Assembly: GCA_938040655.1 (NCBI GenBank)
Contig: CALHZK010000005.1
Location: 36,622 to 100,621, forward strand
Direction of reading: 5' to 3'
Source of the DNA: an uncultured Candidatus Saccharibacteria bacterium
GTDB taxonomy: Bacteria; Patescibacteriota; Saccharimonadia; Saccharimonadales; Saccharimonadaceae
Length of the DNA stretch: 64,000 nt
Part shown: positions 54,474 through 63,149 of the stretch, in pieces
How positions within the stretch are numbered: position 1 is the stretch's first letter
How the letters are laid out: each line of letters starts with the position of its first letter
The notes under the pieces: model-generated
What the model was told of the DNA's origin: nothing
The model's input: the letters and a program-made list of their open reading frames with translations, nothing else
The model's database searches: none
Made by a program: the position numbers and the translations under genes

Positions 54474-55715
54474 ATGATGACGATTATCAAACGAGCCTGG
54501 ACGGCTGTGACGCGGCGGCGGCGTCGCAGCCTGACCATCGCCCTGATCATGACGCTGATTTTCACGCTGCTGATCGGCACGCTGACGGTACAGCAGACGA
54601 TGGCGCAGCTGAAGCAATCAATTGAACGGAATATTCGCGCCGGCTTTAGCATCGCCAGCAAGCAACCGTCGGGCGAAGTGCCGATGGAAATGGCACGACA
54701 AGTGCAACGTGCGCATGGCGTCAAAGCGCACAATTTCCAGACAGAAACCACCGCGGGACTACCGGGCAAGCAATTGGTCGACACGGCAGGCAGCGGCGTG
54801 CAGCTGGACTCTAACGTGGCTGGCGAAGCAAAAGTGACGGGCGCGACACAGAGTGATCTGCTGAGCGAATTTACTGGACGGTTCTACCAACTAGAGCAGG
54901 GCAAGCACTTGACCGAGCGCGATCAAAATGCGGCCCTGGTTCACAAAACGTTTGCCGAGAAAAATGGCATCAAGCCAGGCGACAAGCTGGACATCACCAA
55001 AGACGGCCGGCGGGTGACTGTGACTGTCGTAGGGATCTTCAGCGGCAAAGGCGAAAAGCCGGCGGTCTTGCAATCCGACATGGCGGAGAATCATCTCATC
55101 ACTAACCTGACTGCGGCGCAGCAGCTGACGGGTAGCCAGCAGCTAACGCGAGCGACATATTTCGCCGAACATCCACACCAGCTAAAGTCGCTATTAGGCC
55201 GCGCTAAAAGCCTACCACACGTCGATTGGCAAAAATTTAGCCTGACTGACAACGGGGCCGTGTTTGCCGGGGTTCTCCAAAACATCGCTGGCATTCAAAA
55301 CATCTTGACGATTGCCACCATCGGCGCAGCCGCAGCGGGGCTGGCGGTGCTGTCGCTGGTGCTGGTGTTCTGGGTGCGCGGCCGCTTGCATGAAATTGGC
55401 ATCTTGCTATCCATCGGCACGTCGAAGCGGCAGATCATCGGGCAGTTCTTGGCGGAGCTCGCCATCATCGCCGCAGTCAGTTCGGTGTTCGCGCTCGGTA
55501 TCGGTTCGGTTGCCTCATCGCAGATTTCTACTGCCCTGACAGCACAAACCGACCAAAGCCAGCGCGTAGAAAAAACTGTGGTGCAAGCCGCGCCGCCGGC
55601 GACCTACCTAGAGGCCTTCGCCTTTGGCTACATGGTTGTTCTGCTGTCAGCCATCGCTGCCACCGCGCCAATCATGCGCCAGTCACCAAAGCAAATTTTA
55701 GCAACATTAAGTTAG
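54474..55715 (+). CDS. FtsX-like ABC permease (second)
   Basis: 413 residues: N-terminal helix (about 20-40), external domain, three C-terminal helices. The motif RGRLHEIGILLSIGTSKRQII marks the family. It begins 6 nt after the first permease. The arrangement permease-permease-ATPase suggests a heterodimeric permease. Confidence 0.92.
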   Translation: MMTIIKRAWTAVTRRRRRSLTIALIMTLIFTLLIGTLTVQQTMAQLKQSIERNIRAGFSIASKQPSGEVPMEMARQVQRAHGVKAHNFQTETTAGLPGKQLVDTAGSGVQLDSNVAGEAKVTGATQSDLLSEFTGRFYQLEQGKHLTERDQNAALVHKTFAEKNGIKPGDKLDITKDGRRVTVTVVGIFSGKGEKPAVLQSDMAENHLITNLTAAQQLTGSQQLTRATYFAEHPHQLKSLLGRAKSLPHVDWQKFSLTDNGAVFAGVLQNIAGIQNILTIATIGAAAAGLAVLSLVLVFWVRGRLHEIGILLSIGTSKRQIIGQFLAELAIIAAVSSVFALGIGSVASSQISTALTAQTDQSQRVEKTVVQAAPPATYLEAFAFGYMVVLLSAIAATAPIMRQSPKQILATLS

Positions 55716-55723
55716 GAGATAGT

Positions 55724-56371
55724 ATGTCACTACTTACGTTACACGATATCATCTACTCATACGCCGACGGCACTAGCAATGTGCTCAACGGCATCAATCA
55801 TAAATTTGAAAAAGGCAAATTCTACGCCATCGTCGGTAGTTCTGGCGCTGGTAAGTCGACCCTACTGGGGCTACTAGCGGGGCTAGACACGCCGACCGGC
55901 GGGCAGATTTTGTTCGACGACGAAGACATCGCCGAGCAGGGGTATTCGCATCATCGCAAGCACAATATCTCGCTGGTGTTTCAGAATTATAACCTGATTG
56001 ACTATCTGACGCCGCTGGAAAACTTGAAATTGGTTAATGCCAAGGCGACCAACGAGACGCTACGTACCATGGGGTTGGATGACGATCATATCAATCGCAA
56101 CGTCATGAAACTATCTGGCGGGCAGCAACAACGTGTGGCGATCGGCCGAGCGCTGGTCTCGCATGCACCGATTATCTTGGCGGACGAGCCGACTGGCAAC
56201 CTGGACGAAGCTACCGCTGCCGATATCATCGACATCCTGCGCCGAGCCGCTCACGAAAACGACAAATGCGTCATCGTCGTCACCCACAGCAAGCAGTTAG
56301 CTAAGCAAGCGGATGTGGTGCTGACATTGAAGGATAAAACGCTCCAGCAAGAGCGCCGCAAACGGCGATAA
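55724..56371 (+). CDS. ABC ATPase of the FtsX exporter (MacB/LolD type)
   Basis: 215 residues: Walker [10 protein letters not shown], signature [15 protein letters not shown], Walker [13 protein letters not shown] and the His switch VVTHS. AGGAG before the ATG. It closes the three-gene operon. Substrate unknown; VncRS-type systems export peptides or sense envelope stress. Confidence 0.94.
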   Translation: MSLLTLHDIIYSYADGTSNVLNGINHKFEKGKFYAIVGSSGAGKSTLLGLLAGLDTPTGGQILFDDEDIAEQGYSHHRKHNISLVFQNYNLIDYLTPLENLKLVNAKATNETLRTMGLDDDHINRNVMKLSGGQQQRVAIGRALVSHAPIILADEPTGNLDEATAADIIDILRRAAHENDKCVIVVTHSKQLAKQADVVLTLKDKTLQQERRKRR

Positions 56372-56425
56372 AATGGGGTGGTACTCAGCCTTAAGTAAGC
56401 GTGATAGCCTTTGAGTTCTTGGTGA

Positions 56426-56431
56426 TATAAT
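56426..56431 (+). promoter_or_regulatory. -10 box of the DUF421 pseudogene
   Basis: TATAAT, about 19 nt before ATG 56451. Confidence 0.45.
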
Positions 56432-56450
56432 TTATAGGACTCAGGAGTCT

Positions 56451-57081
56451 ATGAACGAATTTATTTTAGTGGCGATAGAATTACTGATTGGCTTTTTCGC
56501 TTTAATATTGATTATAAATATTTCAGGAAAGGGAAACTTGGCGCCGTCGTCAGCAAGTGACCAGGTGCAGAACTATGTACTTGGTGGTATTATTGGCGGC
56601 GTTATTTACAATAGTAGTATTCAAATAATTGACTATGTTAGTATTTTAGGCATCTGGTGCGCTCTCGTGTTGACGCTGAAATGGATAAAAATCATAACGT
56701 AAAGGCAAAGCAGCTCATAGATGGTCGGGCGTTAATTATTATTGATAGCGGAAAAATTAATATCGAGAACTGTAAGCGGGCCGGTCTGAGCGCGCACGAT
56801 GTATCATTTAAGCTACGCATCATAATATTTATTCAACTGAAGAAGTGAAGCGAGCTGTGGTAGAGCAAGATGGTGGACTGATTATTTCGCGCCAGGGTGA
56901 GGAGAATCCAAAATTCCCAGTGATAACTGACGGCCAGGTGCAGGCTAGCATTTTAGAGGTTATTGGAAAGAACGAGAAGTGGCTACTGGAAGAAATTAAA
57001 AAACAAGGCTTGCGTGGCTATGGGGATGTATTCCTGGGCGAATATATAAATGGCAAGCTGATGTTGACAGCTTACCACTAA
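56451..57081 (+). pseudogene. DUF421 (YetF-like) gene with two frameshifts
   Basis: Paralogue of 48377-49006. The first frame covers the membrane segments to WIKIIT, stopping at 56702. The second carries DGRALIIIDSGKINIENCK and stops near 56848. The third carries VKRAVVEQDGGLIISRQGEE to the natural end LTAYH. Aligned with the intact copy, one base is missing near the A run at about 56690 and another indel lies near 56820. Confidence 0.82.
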
Positions 57082-57122
57082 ATTATTTATAAATTACCAT
57101 TTTGCAGACAGGCAGAGGTATG

Positions 57123-58019
57123 CTATTGCGCCGCAGCAATAGTGACTTCTGCTTGGTTTAGTATTGCTTGTAATTTGGCTACAGTTATTGCATTAGCTAG
57201 GTCATCTTTTGTGTATGGCGTCATGGTCTTTTGGTAAAAATAGACTGGTGCGGCAGTATAGTGTGGATCAGATATAAAGGCTTCGGCCAGATGGGCTAGG
57301 TTACTGGCGTGTGGCGCAGCATTGAATGAGCGTAAGTAGCTTTGGGCTGCTTCGCCTATGGTTTTCCAGTCAAAAGATTTCTTGATAGTGTAGGTTTGGC
57401 TTGTGGCATTGCTATCCTGATAAGCGGTGAATTCGCCATGGTTAGAGGGGTAAACTGGTGCTTGGTCGAAACAGGCATTGCGCACGAGATCGAGCAGCAA
57501 GGGATACATGCAGAAGAAGGCGGCAGTAGTTTGGTCGCTCGCATCTGGCACTTCGATGGTGAGTGATATATCTATAAAATCTTCTGGCTGGTAGTCGATT
57601 TCGAGTGGTTGGTTTTTGATTGGCTCGGTATTTCTTTTGATCTTGGTGAAGCCATAGTTAGCAAACGCTTTTTGGCAGGCTGCTAGCTGTTTGCGCAGCT
57701 CCGGTTCGCTCCAGATGGTGATGCTAGATTTCATCTCGGCTTCAATATGGGCGATTGATTCGTGAATCATAGTCCCGTCAAACGGCGTTAGGTCAGCAAT
57801 AATTTTTGCAAACAAGCTGTCATATTTGTGATCAAAGAAAGCTGAAGCAAAAAACACACTCGATCCGGCTGTTGTGCCATCCAAGCTGCCGATGAAGGCA
57901 CGCTCACCACCAGATTTCTTTAGCGACTGCAAGAAACGCCGAATAACTAAATGCTCAAACAGATGGCAGATATCGTGATCGGCTGGTAAATTGTAGGCAG
58001 AGTGTAGGCCGTGGATCAT
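57123..58019 (-). CDS. M16-like putative metallopeptidase, divergent paralogue (A)
   Basis: 298 residues. The inverted zinc motif HLFEH lies at 19-23, with Glu at 93 or 95 as possible third ligand, the spacing expected for M16 (HxxEH then Glu about 70-78 later). No signal peptide. The protein is shorter than a usual M16 subunit (about 420) and may be a half-domain. TATACT lies 6 nt before ATG (leaderless). It shares the motif with the two paralogues at 58041 and 60356, with lower similarity elsewhere. Confidence 0.72.
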   Translation of the reverse strand: MIHGLHSAYNLPADHDICHLFEHLVIRRFLQSLKKSGGERAFIGSLDGTTAGSSVFFASAFFDHKYDSLFAKIIADLTPFDGTMIHESIAHIEAEMKSSITIWSEPELRKQLAACQKAFANYGFTKIKRNTEPIKNQPLEIDYQPEDFIDISLTIEVPDASDQTTAAFFCMYPLLLDLVRNACFDQAPVYPSNHGEFTAYQDSNATSQTYTIKKSFDWKTIGEAAQSYLRSFNAAPHASNLAHLAEAFISDPHYTAAPVYFYQKTMTPYTKDDLANAITVAKLQAILNQAEVTIAAAQ

Positions 58020-58040
58020 ATGGTTAGTATAGCAGGGAAA

Positions 58041-58997
58041 CTAAGTGATGGTTATCGTGGCGTCTTCATAAGCCACAGCAATGCGGGTCACTTCTAGAAT
58101 CTGTAATAGATTTTCTAATGTCGCTAGCCTTCTCCAGCCTCGAGCTCCGACGATTATACCAAATTCTTGAGCGATGCGGGAGCTATCTGGCGCTGCAAGT
58201 GGGTTATTTGCGTAAGATAGCGAGGATAGGTACTGCGAAAATCGGTGAAGAACCTCTGGCTGTGTGATTGTAGTAAAGGTATGTTTAACGGTAGTAACGA
58301 TATCTTCCAGCTTAATTTTTGGTTGAAGGTATGAACTTGTAAGAAAGATACTTGTGGCCACTGTAGCGTTTAAGGTATTTTTGGCAGACTCTTGCAAAAA
58401 ATAAGCTCCAAAACGTTGGCAAATAGCCTGTCCAATTGATAAACTGAGGTATTTGGCAAATTCACGCCACAGCATACGCAATTCTATCGGCTGCTCAGTG
58501 ATACTAAGGCTGAGTTCTATGTTTGGTGCTTTTTTGGTGGACTGATTAGTTTCGTAGATTAAGTCGGTAGAATTGTTCACTGTAGCCGCAGGCTTGGGCA
58601 GCAAGTCTATAGTATCTAGGGGTTTCCAAGGCATGCTATTAAGTAAGGCTAATTCTGAAATAATTTCATCTGGATCGCCAGTGTAAAGGTCATTTGCTGA
58701 TTCAGCAAGTAGCTGCGACACAGCTTTTACCACTGGTAAATTACCGGGACTACCACTATTAAGGTCGGCTGGCATGGTTGCTATGTTCTCTAGTAAAGTA
58801 CTAACTTCGGTGTTATAGCACTCTCCTTGGATCAATAATACGCCAGATGTGTGTGTTTCGCCGTTGAGCGCGTAGTCCAGCAGCTTATATTGACCATGAT
58901 GATAAAGATATTCGGTAACTGTAGTAATAAATAAATGCTCGTACAGGTGAGCCAGCTGTACGCAGGGGTGATATTTGACGAGCGAAAAATGATTCAT
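58041..58997 (-). CDS. M16-like putative metallopeptidase (B)
   Basis: 318 residues. HLYEH at 17-21 and Glu99 in QLLAESAND. C-terminal segments SSLSYANN and GARGWRRLAT align with SFSYSNG and GESTWRQLAT of paralogue C. A TACAAT box lies 7 nt before ATG 58997 (leaderless). It is 21 nt from paralogue A but has its own promoter. Confidence 0.75.
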   Translation of the reverse strand: MNHFSLVKYHPCVQLAHLYEHLFITTVTEYLYHHGQYKLLDYALNGETHTSGVLLIQGECYNTEVSTLLENIATMPADLNSGSPGNLPVVKAVSQLLAESANDLYTGDPDEIISELALLNSMPWKPLDTIDLLPKPAATVNNSTDLIYETNQSTKKAPNIELSLSITEQPIELRMLWREFAKYLSLSIGQAICQRFGAYFLQESAKNTLNATVATSIFLTSSYLQPKIKLEDIVTTVKHTFTTITQPEVLHRFSQYLSSLSYANNPLAAPDSSRIAQEFGIIVGARGWRRLATLENLLQILEVTRIAVAYEDATITIT

Positions 58998-59074
58998 AAC
59001 AGGAATTGTAACAAGGAAGTGAGCTAGTTTATAGACGTAGCTCAGGCTTGTTGCGTATGGGGGCTGTAAGAATA

Positions 59075-59854
59075 TTATTTGGGGTCATGTAACGAGAGAA
59101 ATTTTGCAACCGAGGCATGAACCTCTGGGTTTCCGGCCCAGTAGGCGTGCCTGGCACCTGGAATCATACATACTTCTGCATGTGGGATTCGATTTCCGAG
59201 AATTGCTGCATTGCCAGGATCGGAGATAGGGTCATCCGTGCCATGGAGGATCAAAGTGGGGACTGTAATATTTTCTGGAATTGGTCCGTCGGGGCGATCT
59301 GAGGCTTTGCCGTGGATACTCATTGCTTCTGGCGAGTGAGGCGTGGGAAAGACGCTTGCAGCTTGTTGCGGGTTTGCTGCAATCCAATCATCCGGATAGA
59401 AGAGTGAAGCCAATGCGCTCGGGTCCCCAGATGCGAGCGCTGCTACTCCAGCGGCGGGACGGGGTAGGCCAGTTCCATCACCAACACTGGTGCCTCCAAT
59501 CGCGAGTGCAATAACGCGGTCTGCGTGCCCCGCTGCGAGCCACTGAGCAATTCTTCCTCCCATCGAGTGTCCGTAAACGTGCACTTTATCGATGCCTGCG
59601 TGATCAAGAATGGTTATTATATCGTTTGCAAAATCCCGCGTTGACCATTCAGAGCTTAGTGGTGCTGTGGTCTGGCCGGTGCCTCTGTGGTCGATGAGCA
59701 CGACGGTTCGATCGGTAAATTCATTGAGGACGGAATCCCATCCATGGTGGTCCAGTCCTCTTCCTTGGATAAGCACTAGCGGAGCTTTGGACGATGGCAC
59801 ATTTTTTATGGAATACCAGAGTTTGTCATTGTTCGGTAATGTTACAAAAGTCAT
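59075..59854 (-). CDS. Alpha/beta hydrolase
   Basis: 259 residues, cytoplasmic. Oxyanion region VLIQGRGLDHHGWD, nucleophile elbow YGHSMGG with Ser near 96, acid LHGTDDPISD and catalytic His in PGARHAYW. It resembles haloperoxidase or epoxide hydrolase-like esterases. It lies between M16-like genes, but a link to them is only positional. GC content is near backbone level. Confidence 0.9.
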   Translation of the reverse strand: MTFVTLPNNDKLWYSIKNVPSSKAPLVLIQGRGLDHHGWDSVLNEFTDRTVVLIDHRGTGQTTAPLSSEWSTRDFANDIITILDHAGIDKVHVYGHSMGGRIAQWLAAGHADRVIALAIGGTSVGDGTGLPRPAAGVAALASGDPSALASLFYPDDWIAANPQQAASVFPTPHSPEAMSIHGKASDRPDGPIPENITVPTLILHGTDDPISDPGNAAILGNRIPHAEVCMIPGARHAYWAGNPEVHASVAKFLSLHDPK

Positions 59855-59883
59855 AGTTACATTATATCATGACAATGGGTGCT

Positions 59884-60275
59884 TTACAGCCGGGATGTGG
59901 CATCGGTGTAGTGTACGGCCGCAAGGTAAAATTGGTAGTAGCTTTCTGGATCGGGTACAGAAAAATCAGTGTTCATGTCGCTGCCACTGTGAACACTGAG
60001 GTGTTGGTTATTAGTGTGCGGCGTAATTAAGTGAGTGAATGTAACGCATAGTTACCAGAGATTTGCTTTAGTTCTTCGCTCTGATCGAGAGGGTCGGGGT
60101 AATCGGTCATTACTAATGCGAAAAATCCTCCGTCTTTGCCTGCGAATAGGTAAAATATTGTGTCGGGGTAAAGCGGAGTGAGCGCTGCCAGCTGGCGAAT
60201 ATAAGATGCGCTACTCAGAACTGGAAATGCTTCGGTAACTGTATTTGGCAGCAGAGCGAGAAGGTAGCTATTCAT
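59884..60275 (-). pseudogene. Paralogue of the 49025 gene with one frameshift
   Basis: The first frame gives 82 residues (EAFPVLSSASYIRQLA, FALVMTDYPDP, QSEELKQISG) and stops at 60027. A shifted frame continues FTHLITPHTNNQHLSVHSGS and DPESYYQFYLAAVHYTDA to TAA at 59884. Length 392 nt, one short of a multiple of three. A TATACT box lies 9 nt upstream. Confidence 0.75.
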
Positions 60276-60355
60276 ATAAGAATAAGTATAGCAGGGAATG
60301 CATAAGATAACTTAAGGCTCTGGGGGTGCCAGTAGCGACTTGTGCTACTGCGGGA

Positions 60356-61261
60356 CTATGTAATGCTAACTGTGACATAATCAAACAGGCTGCAGATTGT
60401 CTCTTTGGTCGCAAGTTGCCGCCAGGTAGACTCGCCGATTATAGTACCAAGTTCTAAAATGTGAGCATCAACATTAGGTGCATCCATGCAGCCGTTACTG
60501 TACGAAAAAGACGTGAGCCGCCGGATAATGCGCGAGAGGGTTGGCTCTTCTAGTATAGATACTAGAGTGTTATGGTACATTTGTCGCACAGCGGCGTCAT
60601 TGACGTGGTGGCTGAGCACTGTAAATGTGGTGGTTGATAATAGGTGAGAGTGAGTCTTTGTGAATCGGTCGCCCAAGTGGTAGTAGCCAAGCTGATAGCT
60701 AGCAAGATCGGCTACCGTGCTATGCACTGCGGAAGCGAGATAATGAAATAGTGGGAGCAGGGCTGGATTATTTGGCAGTGGCTTTTTAAGCGTATAAGAA
60801 ACCTGACTAATTGATAGATCAGAGCGGGCTACCTCGCACAGGTAGCTGCGTTCGGCAGGGTGGGCAATAGTGATCGGTCGGCTAATTTTTTCAATTTGTT
60901 GCCATGTGGTGCTGTCTGTAATGGTTATATCTTTCTTAAGCTGGGCTGGGTCATTGCATGAAATAACTTGCTCGGTCTCTGCGGCAATTTGTTGCATAGC
61001 TAACTGTAGCGCAGCGTCAGAGACCTGTACACGAAGCCACCCTAATGTACTTATTAATGATGTAGCCTCTGTGGTGTAGAGGTCTAGGTCGATTGTGATG
61101 AATCCTGTACCTGAATAGTGTGTGCCAAGAGCAAAATAATCTATCTGCCGCAGCAAATTGGCCTGGCAGGCTTGTCTTTTGAGCTGGTTCATCACCATAT
61201 GCTCATAAAGGTGAGCCACAAGGGGGGAAGGAGTATTTTTACAAAGAAAAATGCGTCGCAT
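60356..61261 (-). CDS. M16-like putative metallopeptidase (C)
   Basis: 301 residues from ATG 61261; a TTG at 61285 is possible but lies in the promoter. HLYEH at 17-21 and Glu95 or Glu97 in IAAETEQV, 74-76 residues later, as in M16 zinc peptidases. Most similar to paralogue B (ends ATKETICSLFDYVTVSIT versus ATLENLLQILEVT). TATACT is 14 nt upstream of the ATG. Confidence 0.76.
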   Translation of the reverse strand: MRRIFLCKNTPSPLVAHLYEHMVMNQLKRQACQANLLRQIDYFALGTHYSGTGFITIDLDLYTTEATSLISTLGWLRVQVSDAALQLAMQQIAAETEQVISCNDPAQLKKDITITDSTTWQQIEKISRPITIAHPAERSYLCEVARSDLSISQVSYTLKKPLPNNPALLPLFHYLASAVHSTVADLASYQLGYYHLGDRFTKTHSHLLSTTTFTVLSHHVNDAAVRQMYHNTLVSILEEPTLSRIIRRLTSFSYSNGCMDAPNVDAHILELGTIIGESTWRQLATKETICSLFDYVTVSIT

Positions 61262-61344
61262 AAGTTCTAAATAGTAGTATAGCAAAGAGAATGGATAGTT
61301 TTATGACATATCCAGGTCACCGGGTTAGTTAACGGTGGCTATTA

Positions 61345-61542
61345 TTACCATCGTTTACCACCGCCATTGCGGCCGTGATTATTTCGGCCTTTGGTGTCGT
61401 GCTCCTTCCGACTGGTATTCTTGCGATCTCGTCGTAAATTACCGCCACGCATAGCGGCATTGATGCGACGACTGCTGCATTTAAAGCATGGGCAAGACTT
61501 CTTCGGAAGTCCGTAGGATGGGCAGTTGCTACTGCGTACCAT
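61345..61542 (-). CDS. Small basic Cys-rich protein with a structured leader
   Basis: 65 residues from ATG 61542, chosen because GAGGAG lies 6 nt upstream. The N-terminal third has four Cys (C7, C17, C19, C22: NCPSYGLPKKSCPCFKC), the rest is Arg/Lys/Gly/Asn-rich and ends GGGKRW. Four Cys could bind zinc; alternatively it might be a peptide precursor. It sits beside the M16-like genes. No radical SAM, lanthionine or YcaO enzyme is nearby. An overlapping 95-codon frame (61329-61616) is less convincing because it lacks a ribosome binding site. Confidence 0.6.
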   Translation of the reverse strand: MVRSSNCPSYGLPKKSCPCFKCSSRRINAAMRGGNLRRDRKNTSRKEHDTKGRNNHGRNGGGKRW

Positions 61543-61547
61543 AGCAC

Positions 61548-61642
61548 ACTCCTCTTCGGAGTCGGGCGAGGAGGTTGTCCTCGCAAGCGGTATGTATAGT
61601 CTTGTAGGCTATACATGGCTTCGTGCAGATTTGCACAGAAGC
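61548..61642 (-). promoter_or_regulatory. Four tandem hairpins in the 5' leader of the Cys-rich gene
   Basis: In transcription order: GCTTC-GTGCA pairing (61618-61642), ATGTATAG/CTATACAT (61592-61616), GCGAGG/CCTCGC (61566-61584) and ACTCC/GGAGT (61548-61562). They are spaced 1, 7 and 3 nt apart. The last one encloses the ribosome binding site GAGGAG (61549-61554). Confidence 0.65.
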
Positions 61643-61650
61643 TAATATAT

Positions 61651-61681
61651 ATTATATATCAATAATAGACCATTAAGTCAA
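61651..61681 (-). promoter_or_regulatory. Promoter of the Cys-rich gene
   Basis: On the minus strand TTGACT (61676-61681), then TATATA at 17 nt or TATAAT (61651-61656) at 19 nt. Transcription would begin just before the first leader hairpin. Confidence 0.55.
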
Positions 61682-61835
61682 GTTGCGGGCTGAGTACTGG
61701 GTGTTCTACGAAGTCATGTTTTTAGTACCTTAGGGAGTATATACTTATCTAAAAAATAATAAATAACTAGCATACAGATCTTGTCTTGCGCAATAAATTA
61801 CATGCATCATAATTGAGCCAATTACGCAACTTCGC

Positions 61836-61841
61836 TATACT
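61836..61841 (+). promoter_or_regulatory. -10 box of the uracil-DNA glycosylase-like gene, leaderless
   Basis: TATACT ends 6 nt before ATG 61848. Confidence 0.65.
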
Positions 61842-61847
61842 AAAGAT

Positions 61848-62444
61848 ATGACAAATGTGCAATCACAGCCGCTCCTCTACGAGCAAATTTGTGCCGACCC
61901 GATGAATGCGAATTTTGCAGCACAAGGTTGGCTACCAGTCTATAGTGCCTCGGCGCGGTCACGGATCATCATTGTGGGCCAGGCGCCGGGCCGTATCGCG
62001 CAGCAGACGCAAAAGCCATGGAATGACGCTAGTGGTCGCCTCCTGCGCCAGTGGCTTGGTGTGACGGAGGCGCAATTCTATGATCCTGATCTCTTTGCAC
62101 TGATGCCGATGGATTTTTATTACCCCGGCAAGGGTACACATGGTGACTTGCCGCCGCGCAAGGATTTTGCTGGCATTTGGCACCCGCGCCTGCGTGCCCA
62201 GATGCCCGAGGTGCGTCTGACAATTTTGGTCGGCGCCTATGCACAAAAGTACTATCTCGCTGGGCGGGCCCAGCAGACGCTGACGGCAACGGTAGCAAAT
62301 TTCGCCAGTTATCTACCAGAGTATCTGCCGCTCGTCCACCCCTCGCCGCTCAATGCTCGCTGGCGCAAACGCAACCCGTGGTTTGAGGCTGATGTTGTGC
62401 CGGTATTGCGCCGCATCGTGCGAGAGAGCATACAGGAGTCATGA
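61848..62444 (+). CDS. Uracil-DNA glycosylase superfamily protein
   Basis: 198 residues. Motif A IVGQAPGRIAQQTQKPWNDASG near residue 42 and motif B VHPSPLNARW near residue 165 mark the UDG fold. The specific subfamily is not classic UNG. It would remove uracil or a related base from DNA. The stop overlaps the region before the AlkD-like ATG by a few bases, so the two repair genes are co-transcribed. Confidence 0.88.
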   Translation: MTNVQSQPLLYEQICADPMNANFAAQGWLPVYSASARSRIIIVGQAPGRIAQQTQKPWNDASGRLLRQWLGVTEAQFYDPDLFALMPMDFYYPGKGTHGDLPPRKDFAGIWHPRLRAQMPEVRLTILVGAYAQKYYLAGRAQQTLTATVANFASYLPEYLPLVHPSPLNARWRKRNPWFEADVVPVLRRIVRESIQES

Positions 62445-62445
62445 G

Positions 62446-63141
62446 ATGCAGGATCATATTGTACTCAAATTGGCAGAATATGCGAAGGATAATCAGGCGT
62501 ACGCTGCCTTTAACCGTCGCATCGTCAATACTAAGCGGCCGGTCATCGGTGTGCGTGTACCAGATGTGCGGCGATTGGCGCGGCAGCTGGCGCCTGACAT
62601 GAATGCAGCGAAGATCAGCCAGCTGCTGCGAGCAAAAGATCCGTCATTTGAGTACCTGCTGCTGTGTGGGCTGTTGATTACGCGGGCTCAGCTTGATGAT
62701 CATACGGTGATTGATTTGACAAAACACTACCTATCGCAGGTTGATTCGTGGGCGCAGATCGACACATTTGTCGAAAAGAAGCGACGGTTTGCTAGTGATA
62801 TTTGGTGGCAATTTGCACAGGAATGTCTGCGCGATGATGCTGAGTTTGTAGTCCGCTACGGTGTGATGTGCCTGATGACAAATTTTTTGGATGAGGCGCA
62901 TATTGACCGTGTGTTTGCCGCGCTGCGCACAGTCAGCCATGATGGCTATTACGTCAAGATGGCGATGGCCTGGCTGTATGCGACGGCAGCAGTAAACTTT
63001 TTTCAGGCGACATTAGATGAGCTCGATTGTGGGCAAATTAATGGATGGACGCGCCGCAAAGCCTACCAAAAAATGCGTGAATCGCGGCGATTTACACCGG
63101 AGCAGCAGACTGTGATAGCACAGCGCAAGGTGGTATACTAG
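62446..63141 (+). CDS. DNA alkylation repair protein, AlkD-like HEAT repeat
   Basis: 231 residues from ATG 62446 with GGAG upstream. All-helical, with family motifs NTKRPVIGVRVPDVRRLAR, FEYLLLCGLLI, WAQIDTF and YVKMAMAWLYATAAV, then CGQINGWTRRKAYQKM-RESRR near the end. AlkD-type enzymes excise alkylated bases without base flipping. It follows the UDG-like gene, forming a base-excision repair pair. Confidence 0.9.
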   Translation: MQDHIVLKLAEYAKDNQAYAAFNRRIVNTKRPVIGVRVPDVRRLARQLAPDMNAAKISQLLRAKDPSFEYLLLCGLLITRAQLDDHTVIDLTKHYLSQVDSWAQIDTFVEKKRRFASDIWWQFAQECLRDDAEFVVRYGVMCLMTNFLDEAHIDRVFAALRTVSHDGYYVKMAMAWLYATAAVNFFQATLDELDCGQINGWTRRKAYQKMRESRRFTPEQQTVIAQRKVVY

Positions 63142-63149
63142 AGCACAGT

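Noticed and set aside
61329..61616. 95-codon minus-strand frame overlapping the Cys-rich gene
   Set aside because: It starts inside the hairpin leader with no ribosome binding site, and the alternative frame has GAGGAG at correct spacing and more protein-like features.
45658..61650. Prophage, transposon or CRISPR in the accessory region
   Set aside because: No integrase, transposase, terminase, capsid gene, cas gene or regular repeat array was found, and no tRNA flanks it.
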